From Aquibium pacificus (lineage in GTDB: Bacteria > Pseudomonadota > Alphaproteobacteria > Rhizobiales > Rhizobiaceae): a stretch of DNA of 64,000 nt. Positions within the stretch are counted from its first letter, which is position 1. Each line of letters starts with the position of its first letter. Shown here piece by piece: positions 54,069-63,082 of the stretch. Location: the NCBI RefSeq assembly GCF_040839445.1, contig NZ_JBDPGJ010000003.1:434001-498000 (forward strand), in the 5' to 3' direction. Under the pieces are notes generated by a model. That model was not told the DNA's origin. It searched no databases and saw only the letters and a list, made by a program, of their open reading frames with translations. The position numbers were made by a program, and so were the translations under genes.

Positions 54069-54410
54069 ATGCGAATTTCACCAAGTAAAATTTTGTTTAC
54101 ATTTATCTTCATCATTCCGACCGCCGATGCGGCGCAGAAAAACCCCAGGACGCAGGCCGGAAAGGTCACGTGTAATTGCCACTGCAAGGTAAATACATCG
54201 GAAGGAACGAAATCTTACACAAAGTACATCTATGGCATAGGCGGCTGGACCGGGACGCGCGCAGAATGCAAAGCGTTTGACAACAGCACGTGCGATCCCG
54301 GCGGCTCCCTTCCACCCGGCCAACTGGATAATTGCGACACATGGGTCCACAAGTCCCCGGTACGATCCAGACCCGAACTAAAAACGCCTGCACAAAAGAT
54401 GACGAAATAG
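54069..54410 (+). CDS. Small secreted Cys-containing protein
   Basis: A 113-residue protein with a signal peptide (KILFTFIFIIPTADA, cleavage near residue 21) and six cysteines (TCNCHCK, ECKAFDNSTC, NCDTW), suggesting disulfide bonds in the periplasm or outside. GGGAGGCTCCCA lies before ATG 54069. No family is recognised. Confidence 0.6.
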   Translation: MRISPSKILFTFIFIIPTADAAQKNPRTQAGKVTCNCHCKVNTSEGTKSYTKYIYGIGGWTGTRAECKAFDNSTCDPGGSLPPGQLDNCDTWVHKSPVRSRPELKTPAQKMTK

Positions 54411-54448
54411 CATTGGTGCTGTTGCCCTAGCCATTGCAGGATGCGCCG

Positions 54449-55180
54449 ATGTGCAACCTGTACAACGTCACCAAGGGCCCGCAGGCGATCCTCGAGTTTA
54501 CGCGCGCCATGCTCAACGAGGCGGGAAATCTGGAGCCGGGAGACGTCTATCCCGACTATTCCGCGCCCATCGTCCGCAACAGCGACCGGGGGCGCGTGCT
54601 TCCCCGTGCGAGGTGGGGTTTGCCGTCGTCCCGCAAGGCATTGATGGACGCGGCGTCCAGGCGCGCAGAGAAGCTTCGGGCAAAGGGCAAGGACGTGGAT
54701 TTCGACTTGCTCCTGAAGATGGAGCCGGACGGCGGCACCACGAACGTCCGCAACACTGCAAGCCGGCATTGGAAGCCGTGGCTCGGGGTCGAGAACAGGT
54801 GCGTGGTGCCGTTCACAGCCTTCGCCGAGCCGGACCCTGCAAACAAGCCGGAAGGTGGCCGGACGCCTGATGCGTGGTTTTCCACCGGGTCAAATTATCC
54901 TCTCGCGTTCTTCGCCGGAATCTGGGTACCGAGTTGGGAATGCGTCCGCAAAGTGCGTGAGGGGCTGATCTGCACCGACTTGTTTGGCTTCCTGACGACG
55001 GAGCCGAACGCAATCGTCGTGCCCATTCATCCAAAGGCGATGCCGGTGATTTTGACCACGGCCGATGAAATCGAGACGTGGCTGACCGCACCTTGGGACG
55101 AAGCGAATGCTCTGCAACGTCCCCTGCCGGACGCAATGACAACGAGCGTGCCGAAGCCTGAGAGCGAGGACGCTAAATGA
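54449..55180 (+). CDS. SRAP family (YedK/HMCES-like) protein
   Basis: The 243-residue product has the exposed catalytic Cys2 (MCNLYNVTK), Asn in the active-site NVRN segment, NRCVVPFTAFAEPD and PIHPKAMPVILTTADEIETW with the conserved His. SRAP proteins form thiazolidine crosslinks to abasic sites in single-stranded DNA. ATG 54449 is required so that Cys is residue 2. A longer upstream start at 54434 is rejected. Two tiny genes follow by ATGA overlaps. Confidence 0.93.
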   Translation: MCNLYNVTKGPQAILEFTRAMLNEAGNLEPGDVYPDYSAPIVRNSDRGRVLPRARWGLPSSRKALMDAASRRAEKLRAKGKDVDFDLLLKMEPDGGTTNVRNTASRHWKPWLGVENRCVVPFTAFAEPDPANKPEGGRTPDAWFSTGSNYPLAFFAGIWVPSWECVRKVREGLICTDLFGFLTTEPNAIVVPIHPKAMPVILTTADEIETWLTAPWDEANALQRPLPDAMTTSVPKPESEDAK

Positions 55181-55278
55181 AGAAGCGGAGAAGGGCTGCG
55201 AACACACTGAGGTGGGCGATCCTGATCCTGCCGTGCCTTGCGATGCTGGCGCTGCTGTATTGGGCTGTCGATCAATGA
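55177..55278 (+). CDS. Tiny membrane protein (33 aa) coupled to SRAP gene
   Basis: MKKRRRAANTLRWAILILPC followed by LAMLALLYWAVDQ: a basic N-terminus and one helix. The ATG overlaps the SRAP stop (ATGA) and its stop overlaps the next ATG. Confidence 0.5.
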   Translation: MKKRRRAANTLRWAILILPCLAMLALLYWAVDQ

Positions 55279-55340
55279 CGGATGATCCGCCCGCCTGCTT
55301 CTCCGCCACAAGCCGGCATGCGTTCTTCGCCGGCCTGTAA
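55275..55340 (+). pseudogene. Truncated PPGFFS-family peptide (21 aa)
   Basis: MTDDPPACFSATSRHAFFAG matches the soluble half of the tiny membrane proteins at 26506 and 56404, but a TAA comes where their helix would begin. The start overlaps the preceding stop (ATGA). Probably a decayed copy. Confidence 0.45.
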
Positions 55341-55417
55341 CCGTTGATGCCGTTCCGTTCCTGCTGTGGATGGTTTCCGGGTAGGAAGGCGTCACGCGCA
55401 CCGTTTCGCGCTTTGCC

Positions 55418-55711
55418 CTAGCCGTAATGCCAGTGGGGTTTCGGTTCGGTGCCCTTGAAGGAGACGCCGATTCGATCTCCCCGCCGCCATCGAATGGTGC
55501 ACCGATAAGCGATTTCGTCCACCGAGATGTAGAGTAGAAACTCGTCCGGCACGGCGGTTGACGGCGGAAGTTCAATCTGCGCGCCTTTGTCATGCATGTT
55601 CCGCACGACGCAGCGGATCTCCGAATGTTTGATGCCCAGTAGGATCGATGCGCCTTTTAGAACGCGCCTGCGATGCTCTCTGGCGCCTTCCAGGTTGGGG
55701 TTCGGTATCAT
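55418..55711 (-). CDS. PilZ domain protein
   Basis: The 97-residue product has N-terminal EHRRRVLKGASI (the RxxxR c-di-GMP site), then VVRNMHDKGAQIEL (in place of the usual D/NxSxxG) and a beta-barrel ending IRWRRGDRIGVSFKG. Stand-alone PilZ proteins often bind c-di-GMP; the altered second motif makes affinity uncertain. Confidence 0.8.
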   Translation of the reverse strand: MIPNPNLEGAREHRRRVLKGASILLGIKHSEIRCVVRNMHDKGAQIELPPSTAVPDEFLLYISVDEIAYRCTIRWRRGDRIGVSFKGTEPKPHWHYG

Positions 55712-55988
55712 GACGTCACGGGTAGCACCGAGATGTTGAGAACTGATTTATTGACGGAACCGGTGTGCCCTTGTCGCCGGCATGGCATTTGCGCTGGCCT
55801 GCCCAAGCTTGGCGTGGATGCCGTTCGGCTAGCCGTCCGCGTTCGATCGGGTAGGCGCTGGAAAGTCTCCCCATGTCGGCGGATGAAGGATGAAACCCAC
55901 GTCCTTTCCTTTGCATCTATCGCAGCGCAACCCGCGCCTCGCTCTGTTGGGTTATCTTGCGCGGAAACCCACTCCTTAAACGCCTATT

Positions 55989-56401
55989 GTGAACATCGCC
56001 AAGTTGGATCAGATTAGCGAGACCTTGATTAATAGCTCGGGAGTGGAATCGTTGCGGGCAGGGGGGAAGAATTCGCTCCGGAGGCTTATCTTGGCAGCCA
56101 TCTTGCCGGGACCGGCGCTGGTATCCACGCCCGCCGCAGCACAGAACGAACCGTTCCTCGCGCAGCTCATGGCAACGGGAGCCAGTTTCTGCCCAAGGGG
56201 ATGGGCGCGGGCGATGGACAGCTGGTACCCATAAATCAGAATCAGGCCCTTTCTTCGCTTCTCGGCACGACCTATGGCGGGAACGGCCAGACGACCTTCG
56301 CCCTGTTCGTCGGGCAGCCGACCCGCAATGGCTTTCGGCCGGCCAACGCTCTCCAATCTTCTAGCGCCGATGTACCCAAAAAAGCGCTCAGCCCTTGCTG
56401 A
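55989..56401 (+). pseudogene. Tail-collar (microcystin-dependent protein-like) pseudogene
   Basis: A GTG-started frame has a signal-like segment then FLAQLMATGASFCPRGWA; the continuation GDGQLVPINQNQALSSLLGT and TYGGNGQTTFALF is in another frame from about 56200. Together they match phage tail-collar proteins, but a frameshift near 56205-56215 separates the halves and the C-terminal part is missing after about 56401. Confidence 0.75.
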
Positions 56402-56403
56402 CG

Positions 56404-56523
56404 GTGCCTTCTCCCGCCACTGAAGACCCGCCCGGCTTCTTCTCCCCCGCCAGCCCCCGCGCGTGCTTCGCGGGGCGTTGGGTCGCGCCGGCCTGCGTCG
56501 TGGTGCTGTGGGTAGCGGCGTAG
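56404..56523 (+). CDS. Tiny membrane protein, PPGFFS-family (39 aa)
   Basis: GTG-started VPSPATEDPPGFFSPASPRA, CFAGRW, then a hydrophobic helix (APACVVVLWVAA). Same family as 26506 and the truncated 55275 copy. No ribosome site seen, so it may be a decaying copy. Confidence 0.45.
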   Translation: MPSPATEDPPGFFSPASPRACFAGRWVAPACVVVLWVAA

Positions 56524-56640
56524 GGGGAGGCTGTCTCTGCGATATCCGGACGTGATCGTTCCCTACATTTCGACGCAATCAAGAAACCCGGGCTTCATTG
56601 ACGCAGCGTAAGTTCCCCTGGTCTTCAAGGGGTACATCGC

Positions 56641-57888
56641 ATGCGCAATCTGCTGCGACGCTTCCATACCGATTGCCATGGCCATTTCGCCGTCATTGCC
56701 TCGATCGCCGCGGTGCCGATCATTGGGGCCGCCGGGATTGCGCTGGTCTACGGAAGCGCCGCCCTTCAGCGGGCGGAGCTCCAGAACTCCCTCGACGCGG
56801 CGGTGCTGGCCGCAACCTCGCTTGGCTACAGTGCGAGTGACGAGGAGCGACTCGCCATCGCCTATAGACACGCGGGATTCCTGAAACCGAAGTTCGGCTC
56901 CGATATCGAATGGAAAGCTTCGGTGCAGAACGGCCAAAAGTCCTTCCTCACCGATGGCACTGTCGTGAGCGCGTCCGCCGAACTGAAGATGCCCAATCTG
57001 TTCGGCGGGCTGATCGGCACCGACTTCGTCGATCTGAAGGTAGAGGCGCGTGCCGAAAAGCAGGAATCGGAGCCAATCTGCCTGCTTGCACTTGACGACA
57101 CGAGCGCTGGTTCTGTCTCCGTATATGGAAATGCCACCGTGAATGCGCCGAACTGCACGGCAATGGCGAATTCGAAGCACCGTCATGCCGTCAAACAGGT
57201 CGGCAGGAATGCGGAAATCCGGGCGCTGCGCATTGGCATCACCGGCTCATCGTCGGGAGAAAACATCTTTCCGACTCCCATTGGAGATGTTCATCCCGTG
57301 AAGGATCCGTACGAGGACCTTCCCAACCCGAAGCTCGGTTCCTGCGCCAGTTCCAAAGGAAAGCTGTCGAAAGGAGTGTTCGTACTGGAACCGGGCACCT
57401 ATTGTGGAGGGATATCGATCACTCCTGGCGCAACCGTGCATCTCCTTCCTGGCATATATGTGATGCTGGATGGACCGCTGATCATCGGCGCGAACTCGAT
57501 CCTTTCCGGTGATGAGGTGACTCTCGCATTCTTCGGATCGGGGAGCACATTGAACAGCAGTTCCGGGTCTCAGATCACCCTTAGTTCGCCTAAATCTGGC
57601 ACTTACAAGAATATCCAGTTTATTTCTGATCGGATCAGAGCACCGGGGAAGATCGGCGAGGAAGTCTTCACGCTCTCCAGCACGACGTTAGTCTACGATG
57701 GGGCCATGTACCTTCCCGAGCAGCGTGTCTGGGTGAAGGGAAACAGCCGTGTGACGATCACGACTCCCGAGGTCGCCATGGTCGCGAACCGGTTCCGCTT
57801 TCAAGATGCAAGTGACGTCTCGATCGTGCAGGATGATGTAATCCCAACGCCTTCGCGGTTCCGCTACGCAGCACGCCTATCGCTGTGA
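56641..57888 (+). CDS. TadE/TadG-like protein
   Basis: A 415-residue protein: N-terminal prepilin-like segment (HFAVIASIAAVPIIGAAGIA) and LQRAELQNSLDAAVLAATSL, as in TadG N-termini. The rest is beta-rich (FVLEPGTYCGGISITPGATV, VHLLPGIYVMLDGPLIIGAN), suggestive of a parallel beta-helix, not the vWA domain found in the homologue at 7951. Probably in the envelope. GGGGTACATCGC precedes ATG 56641. Confidence 0.8.
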   Translation: MRNLLRRFHTDCHGHFAVIASIAAVPIIGAAGIALVYGSAALQRAELQNSLDAAVLAATSLGYSASDEERLAIAYRHAGFLKPKFGSDIEWKASVQNGQKSFLTDGTVVSASAELKMPNLFGGLIGTDFVDLKVEARAEKQESEPICLLALDDTSAGSVSVYGNATVNAPNCTAMANSKHRHAVKQVGRNAEIRALRIGITGSSSGENIFPTPIGDVHPVKDPYEDLPNPKLGSCASSKGKLSKGVFVLEPGTYCGGISITPGATVHLLPGIYVMLDGPLIIGANSILSGDEVTLAFFGSGSTLNSSSGSQITLSSPKSGTYKNIQFISDRIRAPGKIGEEVFTLSSTTLVYDGAMYLPEQRVWVKGNSRVTITTPEVAMVANRFRFQDASDVSIVQDDVIPTPSRFRYAARLSL

Positions 57889-58018
57889 AGAAGGTGCGGG
57901 CTCGTCGTTGAAGAAGTCGGTACGGCGGGGCTGGCTACGGCCAAGCCGCCCGCGACCGGGAACAATGACGCCGGTCCCGGTGGCCGCTCGGCCTCGTCGC
58001 CGATAGTCGCGATTACCC

Positions 58019-58228
58019 CTAAACCGAATGTCTCCGCCCATACGGAATCCTCAACCACGCGCGTTCGTGCAGGTAATACAGGAGCGATTTGGTCACGACT
58101 TCCGTAAAGCCGATCGCGGCGGCGAGTTCGATGCTGCCGGTTATCACCCACGAGATGATCATGGTGTCGATCGTCCCGGTAATTCTCCACGAAAGTGCCT
58201 TTGCGAAGCTGCGAGAATGCGTGTCCAT
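58019..58228 (-). CDS. DUF2061 membrane protein
   Basis: The 69-residue product matches DUF2061: RSFAKALSWRITGTIDTMII, SWVITGSIELAAAIGFTEVV and KSLLYYLHERAW, with two helices. Family function unknown; relatives occur next to sulfate-assimilation genes in some bacteria, which is not seen here. Confidence 0.85.
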   Translation of the reverse strand: MDTHSRSFAKALSWRITGTIDTMIISWVITGSIELAAAIGFTEVVTKSLLYYLHERAWLRIPYGRRHSV

Positions 58229-58393
58229 GTACCCGTCCCGATGGCCGACCCGTTGCGCAGGGAATAACAGGAAAGCGGGCGGATGATGCAGCGATTTTTT
58301 GCTTGCGCCCGATCGGCCGAGACGGCCTATGGGCCGAAAAGGTTTTTGGCCGCCGGTGCATCGACGCCGTGAGAGCCGGCCCGCAGGAGGAAC

Positions 58394-59098
58394 ATGACGA
58401 TGAGCGACTATCTGTTCGACCCGCCGGAAATCGCGGCGGTGCCGGTGGTCGGGGAGGGCGCTCTCTTTCCGGTGCGGCGCATCTTCTGCGTCGGGCGCAA
58501 CTACGCCGCCCATGCCGCCGAGATGGGTTTCGAGGTCGACCGCGAGGCGCCTTTCTATTTCACCAAGTCGGCCGAGGCGCTGCAGGCGTCGGGCACGACG
58601 ATCCCGTATCCGCCCGGCACGAAGGATTTCCACCACGAGATGGAGCTCGTGCTGGCGATCGGTGCGCCGGCCTTCCGTGTGGAACCGGCCGCGGCGATGG
58701 ATGCGATCTACGGCTATTGCTGCGGGCTCGACATGACCCGGCGGGACCTCCAGATCGCGTCACGCGAAAAGCAGCGGCCGTGGGATCTGGGCAAGGACGT
58801 CGAAGGCTCGGCCGTCATGGCGCCGATCACCAGGCGCGCCGATTTCGGCGCGATCGGCGATCAGCGCATCCATCTCGAAGTGAACGGCGCGCCGAGGCAG
58901 GACGCGCGGCTCTCGGACCTGATCTGGAAGGTCGACGAGATCGTCAGCCATCTCTCCGGATTCTACCATCTGCGGCCCGGCGACCTGATCATGACCGGAA
59001 CGCCGGCCGGCGTCGGAGCGGTGAAACCGGGCGACCGGATCACCGGAGGCATCGAGGGGCTTTCGGACATCGCGCTGACGATCGGCGATCCGGACTGA
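58394..59098 (+). CDS. Fumarylacetoacetate hydrolase family protein
   Basis: The 234-residue enzyme has IFCVGRNYAAHAAEMG, the metal ligands in FHHEMELVLAIG, and GYCCGLDMTRRDLQ, ending PGDLIMTGTPAGVGAVKPGD. The family hydrolyses or decarboxylates 2-keto-enol acids; the substrate cannot be told. GGAGGAAC sits just before ATG 58394. Confidence 0.93.
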   Translation: MTMSDYLFDPPEIAAVPVVGEGALFPVRRIFCVGRNYAAHAAEMGFEVDREAPFYFTKSAEALQASGTTIPYPPGTKDFHHEMELVLAIGAPAFRVEPAAAMDAIYGYCCGLDMTRRDLQIASREKQRPWDLGKDVEGSAVMAPITRRADFGAIGDQRIHLEVNGAPRQDARLSDLIWKVDEIVSHLSGFYHLRPGDLIMTGTPAGVGAVKPGDRITGGIEGLSDIALTIGDPD

Positions 59099-59361
59099 CG
59101 CAGACGGCGGTGACGGTACGCTGGGCGCTTGGAACGTGAATCGCCCAGTTCCGTCGCCGCGAGGGTTGTTCGGGCGAGGATTGGTGGGGAGAGGGCCAGC
59201 CAGTGTGGCGCCAGCGGAAAGCGATATCGAGCCGTCTTTGCGCATATCCCTTTGCCGCATAAGATAGATTATGGAACTTTTACTTGCAGCAAAAGCCCGG
59301 AAATGCGGGGTTTCGCGGCGGTCCCCGGTGCTATGATGCCCGTTCCCGGCCGCACCGCCGC

Positions 59362-59832
59362 TCAGGCGCCGATGTCGGCGACTTTGGCACCGGCGGCCGC
59401 GATCAGCGCTTTGGGGTCGCACGAGAACACCGCGTCGTGCGCGCCCGCCGCTGCCCAGACGATGTCATAGGATGCCAACCGGGCGTCGGCGAATGCCTCG
59501 ACCGGTCCCATGTGGCCGATCGGCGCGACGCCGCCGATCGCGAAACCGGTGCGGTCGCGAACCTCGCGCGGGTCGGCGCGTACCAGCGCCTCTCCGACCA
59601 GCGCGACGGCCTTTTCCTGATCCAGCCGCCGGTCACCCGGCACCAGGAACAGATAGAGCTTCGCGCTGTCCGAGCCCTTGAAGATCAGCGATTTGACAAT
59701 CTGGCCGACGCCAACGCCGCACTGCGCGGCGGCTTCCTCGGCGGTGCGGGTGGATTCGCCCATGCGCCGTACTTCGATCTCCAGCCCGCTGGCCGCCGCG
59801 GCCTGTCGCACCCGTTCCACGCTCTTGCTCAT
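59362..59832 (-). CDS. YbaK/EbsC family aminoacyl-tRNA deacylase-like protein
   Basis: The 156-residue product has STRTAEEAAAQCGVGVGQIV, KSLIFKG (conserved Lys), FAIGGVAPIGH and a C-terminal DIVWAAAGAHDAVFSCDP. Related proteins remove mischarged amino acids from tRNA (Pro/Cys). Which tRNA is edited here is unknown. Confidence 0.88.
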   Translation of the reverse strand: MSKSVERVRQAAAASGLEIEVRRMGESTRTAEEAAAQCGVGVGQIVKSLIFKGSDSAKLYLFLVPGDRRLDQEKAVALVGEALVRADPREVRDRTGFAIGGVAPIGHMGPVEAFADARLASYDIVWAAAGAHDAVFSCDPKALIAAAGAKVADIGA

Positions 59833-59857
59833 CGTGCCTCCGGAATATCCATGCGAT

Positions 59858-60679
59858 TCAATTGGTAGGAGCCGGAACCTCGATCACCATGCCATCGAAT
59901 CCGGGCACCACGTTCGAAGGCGTCTCGCGCATCACCGTGTCGTAGTCGAGCGGGATGTGCATGTGCGTCAGCACGGCGTTCTTGGGACTCAGCCGATCGA
60001 TCCATCCGAGCGCCTGCTCGAGCGACAGGTGCGAGGGGTGCGGCTTGTACTGGAGCGCGTCGATCACCAGCGTGTCGAGGCCCTGGAGCCGTGCCACGGT
60101 CTCGGCCGGAATGTCGCTGACATCCGGGCAATAGGCGATGCCGCCGATACGGAAGCCGAGCGAAAGAATGTCGCCATGGATCTGAGGCAGCGGTACGAAG
60201 GCGAGGGAACCGCCCTCTCCTTCGATCGTGAACGGCACGTCGTGAGCGATACGCACCGGGTTGAGGATCGGCGGATAGGAACTTCCGGGCGGCGTCTCGA
60301 AGCAGTATCCGAACCCGTGCTCGAGCCGCTCCATGGTGGACTTGTCGGCATGGACGTCGATCAGCCGGCGCTGGGCGAGCGCATAGCCGCGCAGATCGTC
60401 GATGCCGTGGATGTGGTCGGCGTGCGGATGGGTGAACACCGCCGCGTCGAGCCTGCGGACGTCGGCCCGGATCATCTGTTCGCGAAAATCGGGCCCCGTG
60501 TCGATGACGACCGTCGTCCGGCCGTTTCCCGTGATCCGCTCCACCAGCGCGGCGGCGCGGCTCCGCCGGTTTTTCGGATTGGCGGGGTCGCAGCGCCCCC
60601 AATCGCCGGTGATGCGCGGCGTGCCCGGCGAAGAGCCGCACCCCAGGATCGTCAGGCGCAAAACGTCCGCGCCGTCCAT
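59858..60679 (-). CDS. MBL-fold metallo-hydrolase (PhnP-like)
   Basis: The 273-residue product has THPHADHIHGIDDLR (HxHxDH metal site), VVIDTGPDFREQ, and LTHMHIPLDYD with the distal His. PhnP is a phosphodiesterase for cyclic ribose phosphates, but most of these housekeeping-block members are uncharacterised. It overlaps tatD by 1 nt and is part of the conserved leftward block. Confidence 0.92.
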   Translation of the reverse strand: MDGADVLRLTILGCGSSPGTPRITGDWGRCDPANPKNRRSRAAALVERITGNGRTTVVIDTGPDFREQMIRADVRRLDAAVFTHPHADHIHGIDDLRGYALAQRRLIDVHADKSTMERLEHGFGYCFETPPGSSYPPILNPVRIAHDVPFTIEGEGGSLAFVPLPQIHGDILSLGFRIGGIAYCPDVSDIPAETVARLQGLDTLVIDALQYKPHPSHLSLEQALGWIDRLSPKNAVLTHMHIPLDYDTVMRETPSNVVPGFDGMVIEVPAPTN

Positions 60680-61473
60680 CAGGCGCCTGCATCCACAGGT
60701 CGCACCACCTTCTTGAACAACCCGAAGAAGTTTTCGCTGGTCTGCCGCGCGATCTCGTCCGGACTTGTTCCCAGCGTCTCGGCGAGCACGGCGGCGGTGT
60801 TGGCGACGAACGCAGGTTCATTGCGCTTGCCGCGATGGGGCATCGGCGCGAGGTAGGGCGCATCGGTTTCAACCAGCAGGCGGTCGCGCGGGATTCCGGC
60901 TGCGATCTCGCGCAGTTCCGTCGATTTCCTGAAAGTCAGGATACCCGAGAACGAGACGTGCCCGCCCAGCCGCACGCCGGTCTCGGCAAGGGCGCGGCCG
61001 GACGAGAAACAGTGCAGGATGAAGGGGAAGGCCCCCTTCCCCGTTTCCTCCTCCAGAATGGCGGCCATGTCGTCGTCGGCGTCGCGCGAGTGGATCACCA
61101 GCGGCAGGCCGGTCTCGCGTGCCGCCGCGATGTGGCGGCGAAAACCCTCCGCCTGCGCCTCGCGCGGCGAGCGGTCGTAGAAATAGTCCAGCCCCGCCTC
61201 GCCGATCGCTACGACCTTCGGATGCGCCGACAGGCGCACCAGATCGGCCGTGGAGACGTCGAGTTCCTCGGCGGCGTTGTGCGGGTGCGTGCCGACCGAG
61301 CACCAGACGCTGTCATGCGCCTCGGCAATCGCGCGAACCTCGTCGAACCGCTTCACGCGCGTCGAGATCGTCACCATCAGGCCGACGCCGGCGGCGTGCG
61401 CACGCGCGACGACGTCCTCGCGCTCTTCCGCGAAGTCGGGGAAATCGAGATGGCAGTGGCTGTCGACGAGCAT
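60679..61473 (-). CDS. tatD: TatD family hydrolase
   Basis: A 264-residue metal-dependent hydrolase with VDSHCHLDFPDF (first His pair), IGEAGLDYFYD (Glu ligand), LVIHSRDADDD, FILHCFSSG and VETDAPYLAP (Asp). TatD enzymes are 3'-5' DNases. ATG 61473 gives the usual MLVDSHCH N-terminus; longer starts would overlap metG. It starts 5 bp after metG and overlaps the MBL gene by 1 nt. Confidence 0.95.
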   Translation of the reverse strand: MLVDSHCHLDFPDFAEEREDVVARAHAAGVGLMVTISTRVKRFDEVRAIAEAHDSVWCSVGTHPHNAAEELDVSTADLVRLSAHPKVVAIGEAGLDYFYDRSPREAQAEGFRRHIAAARETGLPLVIHSRDADDDMAAILEEETGKGAFPFILHCFSSGRALAETGVRLGGHVSFSGILTFRKSTELREIAAGIPRDRLLVETDAPYLAPMPHRGKRNEPAFVANTAAVLAETLGTSPDEIARQTSENFFGLFKKVVRPVDAGA

Positions 61474-61477
61474 GCCG

Positions 61478-63025
61478 TCAGCCGTCGACCGCTTCGACGT
61501 AGCGGGGGAAGACGCCGGCGGGCGCAGGCAGCGGCGTGCCCGGGGCCAGCGCGTCGGCCTCGCCGACCGCATCGAAGCCGCGCCTGTCGCCGGCCACGGC
61601 CAGGAGGTCGAGCAGCTTGCCCGCCGAATTCGGAACGTAGGGCTGCAACAGGATGGCGATGCGGCGCACCACCTCGGCCGTGGTCCATAGCACCGTCGCC
61701 ATGCGCGCGGGATCGGTCTTGCGCAGAGCCCAGGGCGCCTGTCCGGCGAAATAGCGGTCGGCCTCGGCAACGATCTCAATGACTTCGGCGAGCGCCCGGT
61801 GGATCGCCTGCTCGGCCATTGCCTTGCGCGCCGACCCCATGGCGTTTGCCGCAACCGCGAGGATCGCCTCGTCCTCGGCCGCTAGGTCGCCTTTGTTCGG
61901 CACCTTGCCGTCGCAGTTCTTGGCGATCATCGACAGGGAGCGCTGCGCCAGGTTGCCGATGCCGTTGGCGAGATCCGCGTTGGTGCGGGCGACGATCGCG
62001 TCGTGGCTGTAGCTGCCGTCCTGGCCGAACGGGATGTCGCGCAGGAGGAAATAGCGCATCTGGTCGAGGCCGTAGTGCTTGGCGAGCTCGAACGGATCGA
62101 TGACGTTGCCGACCGACTTCGACATCTTCTCTCCGCGATTGAACACGAAGCCGTGCCCGAAGACGCGCTTTGGCAGCTCCACGCCGGCCGACATCAGGAA
62201 TGCGGGCCAGTAGATGGCATGGAAGCGCACGATGTCCTTGCCGATGACGTGCACGTCGGCCGGCCAGCGTTCCCACATCGCCGCGTTGCGGTCGGGATAG
62301 CCGACGCCGGTTATGTAGTTGGTGAGCGCGTCGACCCACACGTACATGACGTGTTTCTCGTCGCCGGGAACCGGAACGCCCCAGTCGAACGTCGTGCGCG
62401 AGATGGAGAGGTCTTTGAGCCCCGACTTCACGAAGCTCATCACTTCGTTGCGCCGCTCCGGCGGAGCGATGAAGTCCGGCTGGTCCGCGTAGAGCTTCAG
62501 CAGCGGCTCCTGATAGGCCGACAGGCGGAAGAAGTAGCTTTCCTCCTCGACCCATTCGACCGGCGTGCCCTGCGCTCCGTAGCGCACGCCGTCGTCGCGG
62601 ACCTCGGTCTCCTCCTCGCCGTAGTAGGCTTCGTCGCGCACGGAATACCAGCCGGCATAGCCGCCCTTGTAGATGTCGCCATTGGCCGCCATCGCGCTCC
62701 AGATCGCCTGGCTCGCCGTGTAGTGACGCTTCTCGGTCGTGCGGAAGAAACAGTCGTGCGAGATGTTCAGCGCCTTGGCCATGCGCTCGAACTCGTCGGA
62801 ATTGCGGGTCGCCAGTTCGCGTGTCGGAATGCCTTCCTTTCGCGCCGTCTGGAACATCTTGATGCCGTGCTCGTCCGTGCCTGTCTGGAAGTACACGTCC
62901 TTCCCATCGAGGCGCTGGAACCGCGCGATCGCATCCGTCGCGATCATCTCGTAGGCATGGCCGATATGCGGCTTGCCGTTGGGATAGGAGATCGCAGTCG
63001 TGATGTAGAATTTTTCTCTGGACAT
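61478..63025 (-). CDS. metG: Methionyl-tRNA synthetase
   Basis: The 515-residue class I synthetase charges tRNA-Met. Signatures: YPNGKPHIGHAYE (HIGH motif), TGTDEHGIKMFQ and GEKMSKSVGNVID (KMSKS loop, about 301-305). It is the shorter type, without the C-terminal tRNA-binding appendix. Confidence 0.97.
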   Translation of the reverse strand: MSREKFYITTAISYPNGKPHIGHAYEMIATDAIARFQRLDGKDVYFQTGTDEHGIKMFQTARKEGIPTRELATRNSDEFERMAKALNISHDCFFRTTEKRHYTASQAIWSAMAANGDIYKGGYAGWYSVRDEAYYGEEETEVRDDGVRYGAQGTPVEWVEEESYFFRLSAYQEPLLKLYADQPDFIAPPERRNEVMSFVKSGLKDLSISRTTFDWGVPVPGDEKHVMYVWVDALTNYITGVGYPDRNAAMWERWPADVHVIGKDIVRFHAIYWPAFLMSAGVELPKRVFGHGFVFNRGEKMSKSVGNVIDPFELAKHYGLDQMRYFLLRDIPFGQDGSYSHDAIVARTNADLANGIGNLAQRSLSMIAKNCDGKVPNKGDLAAEDEAILAVAANAMGSARKAMAEQAIHRALAEVIEIVAEADRYFAGQAPWALRKTDPARMATVLWTTAEVVRRIAILLQPYVPNSAGKLLDLLAVAGDRRGFDAVGEADALAPGTPLPAPAGVFPRYVEAVDG

Positions 63026-63082
63026 TTTACCGGGCGGCTTCGCGGGTGGAGCCGAGCAGATAGCGCATCGCGGCGGTGAATT

